Positions 28,001 through 35,089 of a stretch of 64,000 nt of DNA are shown here, one piece after another. How positions within the stretch are numbered: position 1 is the first letter of the stretch; each line of letters opens with the position of its first letter. The position numbers and the translations under genes were made by a program. The DNA is from Xylanimonas cellulosilytica (GTDB lineage Bacteria > Actinomycetota > Actinomycetes > Actinomycetales > Actinomycetaceae). Where the stretch lies: assembly GCA_001072465.1 (NCBI GenBank), contig JVKM01000056.1, positions 62,001 to 126,000 on the forward strand, in the 5' to 3' direction. Under the pieces are notes generated by a model, which was not told where the DNA came from, did no database searches, and worked only from the letters and a program-made list of their open reading frames with translations.

Positions 28001-28602
28001 GCCTCTACGTCTCCGACCACCCGCTGCGCGGCGTGGAGGCGGCGCTGGCTCGCCACCAGGACTACGAGATCGCGCAGGTCGTCGGCTCGGACGGGGCGAT
28101 GGCGGACCGTATCGTGAAGATCGCGGGCCTCATTTCGGGCGTCACGACGAAGGTGACGAAGCAGGGCAACGCGTGGGCGATCGCGACAATCGAGGACCTG
28201 TCGGGTTCGGTGGATGTGCTCTTCTTCCCGCGCTCCTATGAGTCAATTCAGACCTACCTCGCGCAGGACATCATCGTCCAGATTGAGGGCAAGGTGAACG
28301 TGCGTGAGGAGGGCATGACCATCTACGGCCAGTCGATGACCCTCCTGGATCTGTCGGGCGGGGCGGACCTGCCTCTCGACCTGCGCCTGCCGGCCGCGCG
28401 TTGCACGCCCGAGCTGCTCACCGACCTACGCGGCGTCCTCGAGTCTTATCCCGGCGGCTCCCCGGTGCGCCTGCACCTGACGGAGCCGGGACGCACGACG
28501 GTCGTCGAGCTGGATCCGAAGCTGCGCGTTGAGCAGACGAGCGCCTTCTTCAGTCATATCAAGGCAGTCGTCGGTGCGGGCGGTGTCGTCACCTCGTCCT
28601 AA
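25060..28602 (+). CDS. dnaE1: DNA polymerase III alpha subunit DnaE1
   Basis: Replicative polymerase catalytic subunit, 1180 aa, the expected length for actinobacterial DnaE1. The N-terminal PHP domain starts FVHLHNHSEYSMLDGA (metal-ligand histidines H7, H9); in actinobacteria this domain can be the proofreading nuclease. The polymerase active site has D417 and D419 in MPDFDVDFDERRRDE and D581 in LLKMDFLGLRNL; GPGRGSGAGSMVAYAL is also conserved. A helix-hairpin-helix and an OB-fold (about 1000-1080: GLISGVTTKVTKQGNAW) follow. The start is ATG with no ribosome site but a -10 hexamer six bases upstream. It converges on the S4 gene. Confidence 0.97.
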   Translation: MADSFVHLHNHSEYSMLDGAAKTKAMAEEAARLGQPAIGLTDHGYLFGAFDFYTNCKNAGVKPIIGLEAYVTPGTSRFDRQKVLWGEPWQRSDDVSAGGSYNHLTLVAYNTTGMHNLFRLGSYASTDGQFGKWPRADKELLSQFHEGLIVFTGCPSGAVQTRLRLGQWDEAVAEAAELRDIFGAENFYVEVMDHGIDIERRTHQQVLEIAKLMNAPLVATNDAHYVKREDRKIQDALLCINSGSRINDPDRFKFDGDGYYIRSSDEMRALWSELPGACDSTLEIAERCDVHFTTTKEGANYMPDFPVPEGEDKTSWFIKEVERGLRDRFPNGIPDDVRKQAQYEEDVIIKMGFPGYFLTVADYINWAKSQGIRVGPGRGSGAGSMVAYALKITELNPLEHGLIFERFLNPERISMPDFDVDFDERRRDEVIAYVKRKYGEDRISQVVTYGTIKTKQALKDSARILGKDFKVGEQLTKALPPAIMGKDITVHGIFDEKDKRYAEASEFRKFYEENPDTHEVVQYALGLEGLTRQWGVHACAVIMSSHTLTDIIPIMKRPQDGAIITQFDYPTCETLGLLKMDFLGLRNLTVVSDALENIALNGKPDPDLDHLTFDDKKTYELLGRGDTLGVFQLDGGGMRDLLKLMKPDNFEDISAVGALYRPGPMGANSHTNYALRKNGRQEITPIHPELAEPLEDILGTTFGLIVYQEQVMQIAQKLAGYSLGQADILRKAMGKKKKEVLDQQFKGFRQGMVDNGYSEESIKALWDVVVPFSAYAFNKAHSAAYGLVSYWTAFLKANFPTEYMAALLTSTKDNKDRRALYLAECRHMDITVLPPDVNASMGNFAPDGEAIRFGLNAIQNVGGPVVDAIVETRAEKGRFASFQDFLDKVPQVVCNKRTIQSLIRAGAFDSMGHTRRALLARCDEAVDAIIDVKRNEAIGQFDLFGALGEDEDTGSGLTIDIPDLPEFDRKTKLAAEREMLGLYVSDHPLRGVEAALARHQDYEIAQVVGSDGAMADRIVKIAGLISGVTTKVTKQGNAWAIATIEDLSGSVDVLFFPRSYESIQTYLAQDIIVQIEGKVNVREEGMTIYGQSMTLLDLSGGADLPLDLRLPAARCTPELLTDLRGVLESYPGGSPVRLHLTEPGRTTVVELDPKLRVEQTSAFFSHIKAVVGAGGVVTSS

Positions 28603-28608
28603 CATGAT

Positions 28609-28639
28609 GCGAGCCGGGCCCCGGTGGGACTCGGCTCGC
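28609..28639. terminator. Bidirectional terminator between dnaE1 and the S4 gene
   Basis: GCGAGCCGGGCCCC (28609-28622) pairs with GGGACTCGGCTCGC (28626-28639) with one mismatch, one G-T pair and a GGT loop. It sits between the convergent stops at 28602 and 28657. Neither side has a long T-run. Confidence 0.65.
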
Positions 28640-28656
28640 GTCGTCGACGGGCGTGC

Positions 28657-28887
28657 TTAGGAGGCGGATCCGACGATCGCGGAGGCCCTGCCCCAGGGGG
28701 CGTCGACCTCGACGAGGTCGCCGGCACTCAGGTGATGGCCGCGGCGCGTCTCCACCTCGCCGTTGACAGTCACGTCGCCGGCCTGGATGAGTTCGCGGGC
28801 CTGTGCGCCGTCCTCCGCGAGGGAGGCGAGCTTGACGAATTGGCCGAGCTTGATCTCCCCGCGCACGGGGATCGTCGGTGTGCTCAT
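28657..28887 (-). CDS. Small S4-domain RNA-binding protein
   Basis: A 76-aa protein consisting almost entirely of one S4 fold: EIKLGQFVKLASLAEDGAQARELIQAGDVTVNGEVETRRGHHL, the YbcJ-like type. Such proteins bind structured RNA, perhaps rRNA or tRNA; no specific target can be named. The ATG at 28887 is preferred over a much longer reading because AAAGGA lies upstream and the S4 domain starts ten residues later. It is divergent from the gene at 28980. Confidence 0.8.
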   Translation of the reverse strand: MSTPTIPVRGEIKLGQFVKLASLAEDGAQARELIQAGDVTVNGEVETRRGHHLSAGDLVEVDAPWGRASAIVGSAS

Positions 28888-28979
28888 GGTGAATCCTTTC
28901 GCTGGTGGAGAGCGCATCACGCGCGAGGGCGTGGATGGACAGTATCCTTGGGTAGAGACACACAGTATAAGGAGGAGCG

Positions 28980-29627
28980 GTGAGCGCTCACAACGACGAT
29001 ATCGACGCGGAGTTCCAGTCGCTGGTTGCATCGCTGGGATCGACGCCCGCCGCGGGCGATTCTCTGCCGTCCCTCGATCCGGACGACACTCCCGTTGACG
29101 AGTCCCTGCACCTGGAGGGTGGCCGCCTGTCGGTTGCCCTCGTGCTCGCCCCGATTTCCTACCCGGAGGCGCTGCACTCGCTGCTCGCTTTGACGGGTGT
29201 GCGCGAGTCGATCGTGCGTCTCAAGCCGTGGACCGCCGTGTGGCTGCGCGTTGAGACGACGCCGACCGACGAGGAGGAACTCGACGCTCTGCTGACCGGC
29301 CAGCGTCCGATGCCCGACGCGGTGGATCGCGTCGCCCGGGCCGTCTCGAACCTGTCGAAGTACGGGGCGGTCGCTCTCATGAGCTGGCTCGTCGAGGGGG
29401 ACGGCGTGGAGCCGGGTGTCTCGGGCCGTATCTCCGCCCAGCGCTACGTGAGCGGTGAGCCCGAGGAGACGATTCCCGCGGGCCTCCTGCTGGGTGCAAT
29501 GCCCGCGGCGACGGAGGATCTCCTACTGGGTCGTACGACCCCCGCCGACTACAAGGATTCCGTGGCTGCTGACGGCAGCTGCCAGGGCGGCGGCCCCTTC
29601 GGTTGGCTGCGACGCAAGCAATCATGA
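28980..29627 (+). CDS. Conserved actinobacterial protein of unknown function
   Basis: A 215-aa soluble protein I do not recognise beyond its gene neighbourhood. The first 45 residues are acidic and low in hydrophobics; the rest looks globular (LSVALVLAPISYPEALHSLL, VWLRVETTPTDEEELDALL). No signal peptide, membrane segment or catalytic motif is visible. It ends PFGWLRRKQS. The start is GTG with AAGGAGGAGCG. Its stop overlaps the priA ATG, so the two are translationally coupled. Confidence 0.65.
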   Translation: MSAHNDDIDAEFQSLVASLGSTPAAGDSLPSLDPDDTPVDESLHLEGGRLSVALVLAPISYPEALHSLLALTGVRESIVRLKPWTAVWLRVETTPTDEEELDALLTGQRPMPDAVDRVARAVSNLSKYGAVALMSWLVEGDGVEPGVSGRISAQRYVSGEPEETIPAGLLLGAMPAATEDLLLGRTTPADYKDSVAADGSCQGGGPFGWLRRKQS

Positions 29628-30349
29628 CGATCCTCGAACTGCTGCCCGCGATCGACGTGACGGGCGGGCAGGCCGTGCGTCTGTCCTCGGGGTCGATCGA
29701 CGAGGGCTCCTCGGGGAACCCCCTCGATGTCGCCCGTTCCTTTGACGAGGCCGGGGCCCGCTGGGTGCACCTCGTGGACCTGGACCTGGCGTTTGGTCGC
29801 GGCGAGAACTCAGAGCTACTCGCCCGGGTGATCCGTGAGGTTCCCGTGCGTGTCGAGTTGTCGGGAGGCATCACGAGCCGATCGGCCATCGAGGCTGGGC
29901 TGGCGATGGGCCCCGAGCGCGTCAATATTGCGACGCAAGCCCTTGACGACATCGATGCTGTCTGCGAGGCCATCGACGCTTTTGGTGAGCGCGTCGCCGT
30001 GTGCCTGGACGTACGCGGCGATCAGTTGGCCGCGCGCGGTGGGCGCGGCGAGGGCGGCAACGTGTGGGAGGCCCTGCGCGTCCTGAATGAGGCGGGTGTG
30101 GCCCGGCTGGTTGTCACCGACGTGACTCGTGACGGTCAGATGAATGGTTCCAATCGAGACCTGCTGGCCCGCGTCGCGGACCGGACTCCCGCATGCATCA
30201 TCGCCTCGGGTGGGGTTAACTCCCTGGCCGACATCGAAGCCTTGCGCGCCCTCGGCATTGAGGGTGCGATCGTTGGAAAGGCCCTGTACCAGGGTGCATT
30301 CACTCTGGCCGATGCGCTGGACGTTGCCGGATACGAGGAACTCTCATGA
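29624..30349 (+). CDS. priA: Phosphoribosyl isomerase PriA (HisA/TrpF bifunctional type)
   Basis: TIM-barrel isomerase. HisA converts ProFAR to PRFAR in histidine synthesis, and actinobacterial PriA also does the TrpF step of tryptophan synthesis. The protein is 241 aa. Catalytic aspartates are D11 (LLPAIDV) and D170 (VTDVTRDG), with the phosphate-binding loops ELSGGI and IASGGV. R19, in the position of the arginine used for the TrpF reaction, is present, favouring PriA. ATG 29624 overlaps the preceding stop. No other his or trp gene is nearby. Confidence 0.85.
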   Translation: MTILELLPAIDVTGGQAVRLSSGSIDEGSSGNPLDVARSFDEAGARWVHLVDLDLAFGRGENSELLARVIREVPVRVELSGGITSRSAIEAGLAMGPERVNIATQALDDIDAVCEAIDAFGERVAVCLDVRGDQLAARGGRGEGGNVWEALRVLNEAGVARLVVTDVTRDGQMNGSNRDLLARVADRTPACIIASGGVNSLADIEALRALGIEGAIVGKALYQGAFTLADALDVAGYEELS

Positions 30350-31113
30350 CTCCCACGCCTCCTTCTCTTACCGAGGAACAGAAGAACCGACTGGCGCAGC
30401 GCCTGTCGATGATGAGCCACGACCGCGCAGACGTGGGACAGGGGCTTCCCCGGACCGCCCGGGCGCTCGCGCTGGGGCAGGGAAGTGATGCGGGGGCGGC
30501 CAGGCTTGAGGCGCTCGTCGATGCCCTCGTCTTTGAACGCGTGATCGTTCCCATCGACGTCGAACCCGACCCGCGCGTGACGGGCGTTCACGCCGGCGAA
30601 AACGGACACAACCCGATCGACTTCGTGCGCGCGCAGACCCCCGCAGGAGAGGCGCTCGCCATCTATTCGTCGGCGCAGGCGCTGACCGCACACCGCCCCG
30701 GTGACCGTCCGATGGCGCTGGACTTCCGCACGATCGGTCTAACCGCCCTCGTCGAGACCGGCGGGCGCATTGTCGTCAACCCGGGCACCGACGCGGTGCT
30801 GCTGCCGCGCCCCGCCGTGGCCGCGCTCGCGCAGGGGGATGAGTGGCTGCCCGCCTGGCGCGACGAGGCTCTGCGCGAGCTCCTGCTTGCCGATGCCGCC
30901 GCAGCGTGCCCGGCCATCGTCGATGTTGAGATCGCCTACGCGGGCGACGGACTCACGCGCGTGCTCGTGTCCGTGGACCGCGCGTCTTACGCCCAGGGGG
31001 TCGATGCCTCGGCAATGAAAGAAAGCCTGTCGGCCGCCCTGAACGCCCTGGGGTCCAACCCCCGCCTTATCGCTGCGGCCGACCGGGTCGAGATCGCGCC
31101 CGTCCTGCGCTGA
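30346..31113 (+). CDS. SseB family protein
   Basis: A 255-aa protein with an N-terminal SseB-like domain (about residues 45-150: ARLEALVDALVFERVIVPI, ALAIYSSAQALTAHRPGDRPMALDFR, GGRIVVNPGTDAVLLPRPAV). Members often sit between hisA/priA and infC in actinobacteria; the function is not established. There is no signal peptide or membrane segment. ATGA overlap with priA suggests co-translation. About 300 non-coding bases follow before infC. Confidence 0.75.
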   Translation: MTPTPPSLTEEQKNRLAQRLSMMSHDRADVGQGLPRTARALALGQGSDAGAARLEALVDALVFERVIVPIDVEPDPRVTGVHAGENGHNPIDFVRAQTPAGEALAIYSSAQALTAHRPGDRPMALDFRTIGLTALVETGGRIVVNPGTDAVLLPRPAVAALAQGDEWLPAWRDEALRELLLADAAAACPAIVDVEIAYAGDGLTRVLVSVDRASYAQGVDASAMKESLSAALNALGSNPRLIAAADRVEIAPVLR

Positions 31114-31412
31114 ACCGGCATCGAGCGCTCCCAGTAAAGCGTGAGGCGCGCAATGATTGCCGATCTGGCGATCTCTCATTATTTCTGGTACAGTTGATAC
31201 GACCGTCTGGGCGAAAGCCCGGAACGCAAGCGGAGAAATCCCACCTGGATACCCGCCTCTCGCCAGAGAGGATGCCGCCCACAGGGGCGTTGCGCAGGGG
31301 ATCGGGTACGACGGTCAACACCCGTGTGTGTTGACCTATGGAAGCCTCCGTGCGCGTCGCGTAACGGAGGCTTTTCGTTACACGCATAAGGATTCTGTGG
31401 AAGGAGCCGCTC
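31114..31412 (+). promoter_or_regulatory. Structured leader of infC-rpmI-rplT with terminator-like hairpin
   Basis: No gene lies here. The stretch contains GGTCAACAC (31314-31322) paired with GTGTTGACC (31329-31337). It is followed by a perfect 10-bp hairpin AAGCCTCCGT (31343-31352) with ACGGAGGCTT (31365-31374) and TTCGTTA. This is a terminator before infC, so read-through may be conditional. Autoregulated leaders upstream of infC-rpmI-rplT are known in Firmicutes (L20 binding) and E. coli; this one matches no motif I recognise by name. Confidence 0.6.
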
Positions 31413-32051
31413 ATCAGCGAGACTCGCATCAATGAGCGTATTCGAGTCCCCGAGGTTCGCCTCGTGGGACCCGGAGGTGAACAGGTCGGCGTCGTCCGAG
31501 TTGAGGACGCGCTGCGTCTGGCCGAAGAGGCCGGGCTCGACCTGGTTGAGGTTGCGCCGAACGCCAAGCCGCCCGTCGCAAAGCTCATGGATTACGGCAA
31601 GTACAAGTACGAAGCCGCCCAGAAGGCCCGCGATGCTCGCCGCAACCAGGCGAACACGCAGCTGAAGGAAATCCGCTTCCGACTGAAGATCGACGATCAC
31701 GACTTCGGCGTCAAGAAGGGCCACGTTGAGCGCTTCCTGTCCGCCGGCGACAAGGTCAAGGTCATGATCATGTTCCGCGGTCGAGAGCAGTCTCGCCCCG
31801 AGGCTGGCGTTCGCCTCCTGCAGCGCCTCGCCGAGGAGATTGGTGACCTTGCCACCGTCGAGTCGATGCCCCGTCAGGACGGGCGCAACATGACGATGGT
31901 GCTGGCCCCCACCAAGCGCAAGGCTGACGCCCTGACTGAGCAGCGCAAGCGCCGCGAGGCCGAGCGCGCTGAGCGCCGGGGCAAGCGCGCGGAGCGCGCC
32001 AGCAAGGACCAGGCCCGAGTGGCAGCCGACAAGGCTGACGAACAGGACTGA
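31413..32051 (+). CDS. infC: Translation initiation factor IF-3, probable AUC start codon
   Basis: Binds the 30S subunit and checks start-codon/initiator-tRNA pairing. The protein is 212 aa from an ATC codon at 31413. The ribosome site AAGGAG (31401-31406) is exactly six bases before ATC, and the translation from there ([20 protein letters not shown]) matches the conserved IF-3 N-terminus. The first in-frame standard start (GTG 31464) would delete that conserved segment. A non-AUG start is classic for infC because IF-3 represses its own unusual start codon. The N-domain ends near residue 85 and the C-domain ([17 protein letters not shown]) near 180; the Lys/Arg/Ala-rich tail is extra. Confidence 0.9.
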   Translation: MSETRINERIRVPEVRLVGPGGEQVGVVRVEDALRLAEEAGLDLVEVAPNAKPPVAKLMDYGKYKYEAAQKARDARRNQANTQLKEIRFRLKIDDHDFGVKKGHVERFLSAGDKVKVMIMFRGREQSRPEAGVRLLQRLAEEIGDLATVESMPRQDGRNMTMVLAPTKRKADALTEQRKRREAERAERRGKRAERASKDQARVAADKADEQD

Positions 32052-32087
32052 CGGCGATACCCATCGCCTCACAACGAAGGAATAGAA

Positions 32088-32282
32088 ATGCCGAAGAACA
32101 AGACTCATTCCGGTGCTAAGAAGCGCTTCCGCACGACCGGCTCGGGCAAGATCATGCGCGAGCAGGCCGGCGCCCGCCACCTGCTGGAGCACAAGTCCAG
32201 CCGTAAGACCCGTCGTCTGGCGACCGATCAGGTCCTGGAGACCGCTGACGTCAAGCGCGTCAAGCGTCTGCTGGGCAAGTGA
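32088..32282 (+). CDS. rpmI: 50S ribosomal protein L35
   Basis: A 64-aa basic ribosomal protein, full length. [20 protein letters not shown] and [15 protein letters not shown] are family signatures. It is the middle gene of infC-rpmI-rplT, with a GAAGGAATAG ribosome site, and is probably controlled by the leader before infC. Confidence 0.97.
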   Translation: MPKNKTHSGAKKRFRTTGSGKIMREQAGARHLLEHKSSRKTRRLATDQVLETADVKRVKRLLGK

Positions 32283-32309
32283 GCTCGAGTTAGAGGAGAA
32301 CAGTAGAAA

Positions 32310-32690
32310 ATGGCACGTGTTAAGCGTTCTGTCAACGCCAAGAAGAAGCGTCGTACCGTACTCGAGCAGGCCTCCGGCTACCGCGGCCAGCGCTCGCGCA
32401 TGTACCGCAAGGCCAAGGAGCAGGTCACTCACTCCTTCGTCTACTCCTACCGCGACCGCAAGGCCAAGAAGGGCGACTTCCGTCGTCTGTGGATCCAGCG
32501 TATCAACGCTGCTTCCCGCGCCCAGGGCCTGACCTACAACCGCCTCATCCAGGGCCTGAACCTGGCCGGCGTCGAGGTCGACCGTCGCATGCTGGCCGAG
32601 CTGGCCGTCAACGACATCAACGCGTTCAACGCCCTGGTGAAGGTCGCCAAGGACGCGCTGCCCGCCGACATCAACGCCCCCAAGGCCTGA
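32310..32690 (+). CDS. rplT: 50S ribosomal protein L20
   Basis: A 126-aa rRNA-binding protein needed early in 50S assembly; in several bacteria it represses its own operon. It begins [20 protein letters not shown], with the conserved [16 protein letters not shown] and [20 protein letters not shown]. The ribosome site is AGAGGAGA. The rRNA methyltransferase begins three bases after the stop. Confidence 0.97.
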   Translation: MARVKRSVNAKKKRRTVLEQASGYRGQRSRMYRKAKEQVTHSFVYSYRDRKAKKGDFRRLWIQRINAASRAQGLTYNRLIQGLNLAGVEVDRRMLAELAVNDINAFNALVKVAKDALPADINAPKA

Positions 32691-32693
32691 TAG

Positions 32694-33542
32694 GTGAGCT
32701 TTTCCGCCGAGCGCCTGACCGTTCTCGATAATCCCCGCGCCGATCGCGTGCGCAGGGTGTCGGGTCTGGTTGGGCGCTCGGCGCGTTCACGCTCGGGCCT
32801 CATGCTCGTTGAGGGGCCTCAGGCCGTGCGCGAACTAGCCCTGCACCGACCGTTTGCGGTGCGTGACGTGTACGTCCGCGAGGACGCGTGGGAGACGCAC
32901 GCGGACGTCGTGGACGTGGCCCGCCGCGCCACGCGCTGGGTGCACCCGGTGACCGCCGAGGTCTCGGCGGCCCTGTCGGGGGACTCGCAGGGCATCTGCG
33001 CAGTCGCATCTCTGGATGCGCTGTCGCGCGAACTGCCTGAGCCGAGCGTTGGCGAGACGATCGTCGTGCTTGCTCAGGGGCGCGACCCCGGCAACGTCGG
33101 CACCATCATTCGCACGGCCGACGCATTCGGTGCGGTCGGTGTCGTGGCCGTCGCGGGCACGGTAGACGCCGCGAGCCCGAAGGTCGTGCGCTCGAGCGCC
33201 GGCTCCGTCTTCCACATTCCCGTGTGCGTGGTTCCGTCCTTTGCCGACGCCCGTGCTCTCATTCACGGTCGCAGTGCGGCCCTGCTGGGCACCAGCGGTG
33301 GCGCCGGTTCGATCAGCCTCTCCGACCTCCTCGTGCAGGGAGTGTCGGCCCGCTCGCGCCTGTCCCAGTCGCACGCGTGGGTGTTCGGCAACGAGGCACG
33401 CGGCCTGTCGGGCGACGAGATGCGCCTGTGCGACGCCCTCGTGTCTATCCCGATGACGGGGGACGCGGAATCCCTCAACGTGGCTAGCGCGGCCGCGACC
33501 TGCCTCTTTGCCTCCCAGACCGTGCGAGGCGTCGAAAACTGA
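32694..33542 (+). CDS. SpoU/TrmH-family rRNA 2'-O-methyltransferase
   Basis: SPOUT-class RNA methyltransferase (TsnR-like), 282 aa. An N-terminal substrate-binding domain (about residues 1-100) is followed by the knotted catalytic domain with GRDPGNVGTIIRTADAFGA, SPKVVRSSAGSVFHIPV, FGNEARGLS and IPMTGDAESLNVASAAA, the three classic SpoU motifs. Position after rplT matches tsnR in mycobacteria. The start is GTG in AGGTGAG, close to the rplT stop. The exact rRNA position is unknown. Confidence 0.85.
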   Translation: MSFSAERLTVLDNPRADRVRRVSGLVGRSARSRSGLMLVEGPQAVRELALHRPFAVRDVYVREDAWETHADVVDVARRATRWVHPVTAEVSAALSGDSQGICAVASLDALSRELPEPSVGETIVVLAQGRDPGNVGTIIRTADAFGAVGVVAVAGTVDAASPKVVRSSAGSVFHIPVCVVPSFADARALIHGRSAALLGTSGGAGSISLSDLLVQGVSARSRLSQSHAWVFGNEARGLSGDEMRLCDALVSIPMTGDAESLNVASAAATCLFASQTVRGVEN

Positions 33543-33575
33543 GGCGCCTTCGCGGCGCAGGGGCGCGCCCGCGAC

Positions 33576-33581
33576 TAGTCT
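33576..33581 (+). promoter_or_regulatory. -10-like hexamer seven bases before the thiL ATG
   Basis: TAGTCT at 33576-33581 is seven bases from the ATG at 33589, and no ribosome site precedes the start. This fits a leaderless transcript. Confidence 0.35.
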
Positions 33582-33588
33582 GGTTCCT

Positions 33589-34584
33589 ATGAAGTTAGCT
33601 GAGCTGTCCGAGGCACAGTTGGTGTCTCATTTCCGCGAGTCTTTCCCGCGCGGCGAGCGCACGATGATCGGCATTGGTGACGACTGTGCCCAGGTTGCGG
33701 CTCCCGAAGGATCGTTCATCGTGACGACGGACGTCATGGTGGAGGACCAGCATTTCCACCTGTCGTGGTCGACCGGTTACGAGGTCGGTGCCCGCGTTGC
33801 CGCTCAAAACCTTGCGGATATCGATGCGATGGGAGGACGTCCCTCTGCGCTCGTTGCCTCGGTGGTGGCGCCGCGCGACATGGACGCGGACGTTTTCCTG
33901 GATGTTGTCCGAGGCCTAGGGGACCGCGCGCGCGAGGTCGGAGCCGGTGTGGTCGGCGGAGACCTGAGCGCGGGGGAGAAGCTCGTCATTTCGATCACGG
34001 CTTTCGGCTATTGCCCGGGCCCGGTGGTGCGCCGTGACGGCGCGCGCCCCGGAGATGTCGTGGCGGTCAGCGGCACCCTCGGGTACTCCTACGCCGGCCT
34101 CGATCTCCTGGAAGGTGGGTACGTCGATCCTTCGTCGCGAGGAGTTGAGCAGCTGGGTGATTTGGCGCCCTTCATTGAGACGTACCGTGCGCCGAGGCCT
34201 CCGCTGGGCTCCGGCGTGGCCGCTGCGGCTGCGGGCGCTCGCGCCATGATGGACCTGTCGGACGGGCCAGCGACGGATGCAGCGCGCATCGCCAAGGCCT
34301 CGGGAGTCGTCATTGAGTTCGATCGAGATGCCATCGAGGCGGAGGCATCCCACCTGGCTCCCGCAGCCCGCGTCTGCGCGGTCGATCCCGTGCGGTGGGT
34401 CTTGCAAGGGGGAGAGGAACACGGCATGATCGCCGTTTTTCCGCCGGATGCGCAGCTGCCCGACGGCTTCCGCGTTGTCGGCGCGGTGCGAGCATGCCGT
34501 GCTGAGGAAGAAGCGCAGGCGATGATGGATGGGGCGGTCCTGCGCGGGGCGTGGGATCATTTCTCGGCAGATTCCGTAGACTAG
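33589..34584 (+). CDS. thiL: Thiamine-monophosphate kinase
   Basis: Phosphorylates thiamine phosphate to thiamine diphosphate. The protein is 331 aa. The N-terminal AIRS-like domain has MIGIGDDCAQV, VTTDVMVEDQHFHLSW and AAQNLADIDAMGGRPSALV; the ATP-binding part has GVVGGDLSAGEKLVI and VSGTLGYSYAGL; MMDLSDGPATDAARIA is also conserved. ATG 33589 is chosen because ThiL proteins start near the sequence LSEAQLVSHF. No other thiamine genes are near. Confidence 0.92.
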   Translation: MKLAELSEAQLVSHFRESFPRGERTMIGIGDDCAQVAAPEGSFIVTTDVMVEDQHFHLSWSTGYEVGARVAAQNLADIDAMGGRPSALVASVVAPRDMDADVFLDVVRGLGDRAREVGAGVVGGDLSAGEKLVISITAFGYCPGPVVRRDGARPGDVVAVSGTLGYSYAGLDLLEGGYVDPSSRGVEQLGDLAPFIETYRAPRPPLGSGVAAAAAGARAMMDLSDGPATDAARIAKASGVVIEFDRDAIEAEASHLAPAARVCAVDPVRWVLQGGEEHGMIAVFPPDAQLPDGFRVVGAVRACRAEEEAQAMMDGAVLRGAWDHFSADSVD

Positions 34585-34664
34585 TGTGATGTGGGCCGCT
34601 GGAGTCTTTGTTGATAGACGGGGAAGTGAAGCGGCGTGACGACCAACGATTGGAGTACATCAGG

Positions 34665-34856
34665 ATGACCGCGTTGACTGAGGGCACCCCGGCCTCGTCT
34701 CGACCGATGTCGCGCGTGGCGCGCAAGCTCGCGGAGTCGTCGGAGGAAATTCCAGCGACCGCCGGACTGTCCCTGCCCGCGCTGCAGGGTGATGCCTGTG
34801 TGCCGCCGACGAAGGCCCTGCCTGTCGTCGATGCGGAGACTGACGTCGACGCCTGA
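34665..34856 (+). CDS. Possible small protein of 63 aa
   Basis: An open frame starting MTALTEGTPASSRPMSRVAR and ending VVDAETDVDA. GGAG (34652-34655) lies nine bases before the ATG, and third positions are rich in G and C, as in neighbouring genes. It has no membrane segment or recognised motif. A TTG at 34608 would give an 82-aa form. It may be a genuine small gene or a chance open frame in the 505-base gap after thiL. Confidence 0.35.
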   Translation: MTALTEGTPASSRPMSRVARKLAESSEEIPATAGLSLPALQGDACVPPTKALPVVDAETDVDA

Positions 34857-35089
34857 CGTCGATGAGCGTCTCGCCTTACTGGGAAGCAGTATGTGGCACG
34901 TCGGAATGTGTGCGACGGTCGCACCGTAGATGTGGTGTGCGGCGCGAGCGTCCAGCATATGGCGGCCGCAATTGTTTATTTGATGAAGAAAATACCGTGT
35001 GAGAAAATTTAGCGGTTTCGGTGTGGCCAGCCTCGTCAGCGGCACCGCAGCGCCTGCCCATCGGCGCGCACAACAGTGAGGATTGAGAG
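34857..35089. other. Intergenic region upstream of the anchored protein gene
   Basis: No gene seen. It contains a 15-base dyad GTGCGAC-G-GTCGCAC (34910-34924), overlapped by ACGGT-CGC-ACCGT (34915-34927). An AT-rich stretch at about 34970-35010 probably holds the promoter of the gene at 35090. Confidence 0.5.

Noticed and set aside
24982..28056. A 1024-aa open frame antisense to dnaE1
   Set aside because: High GC leaves the opposite strand open; the sense frame has complete DnaE motifs and no family pattern is visible in the antisense translation.
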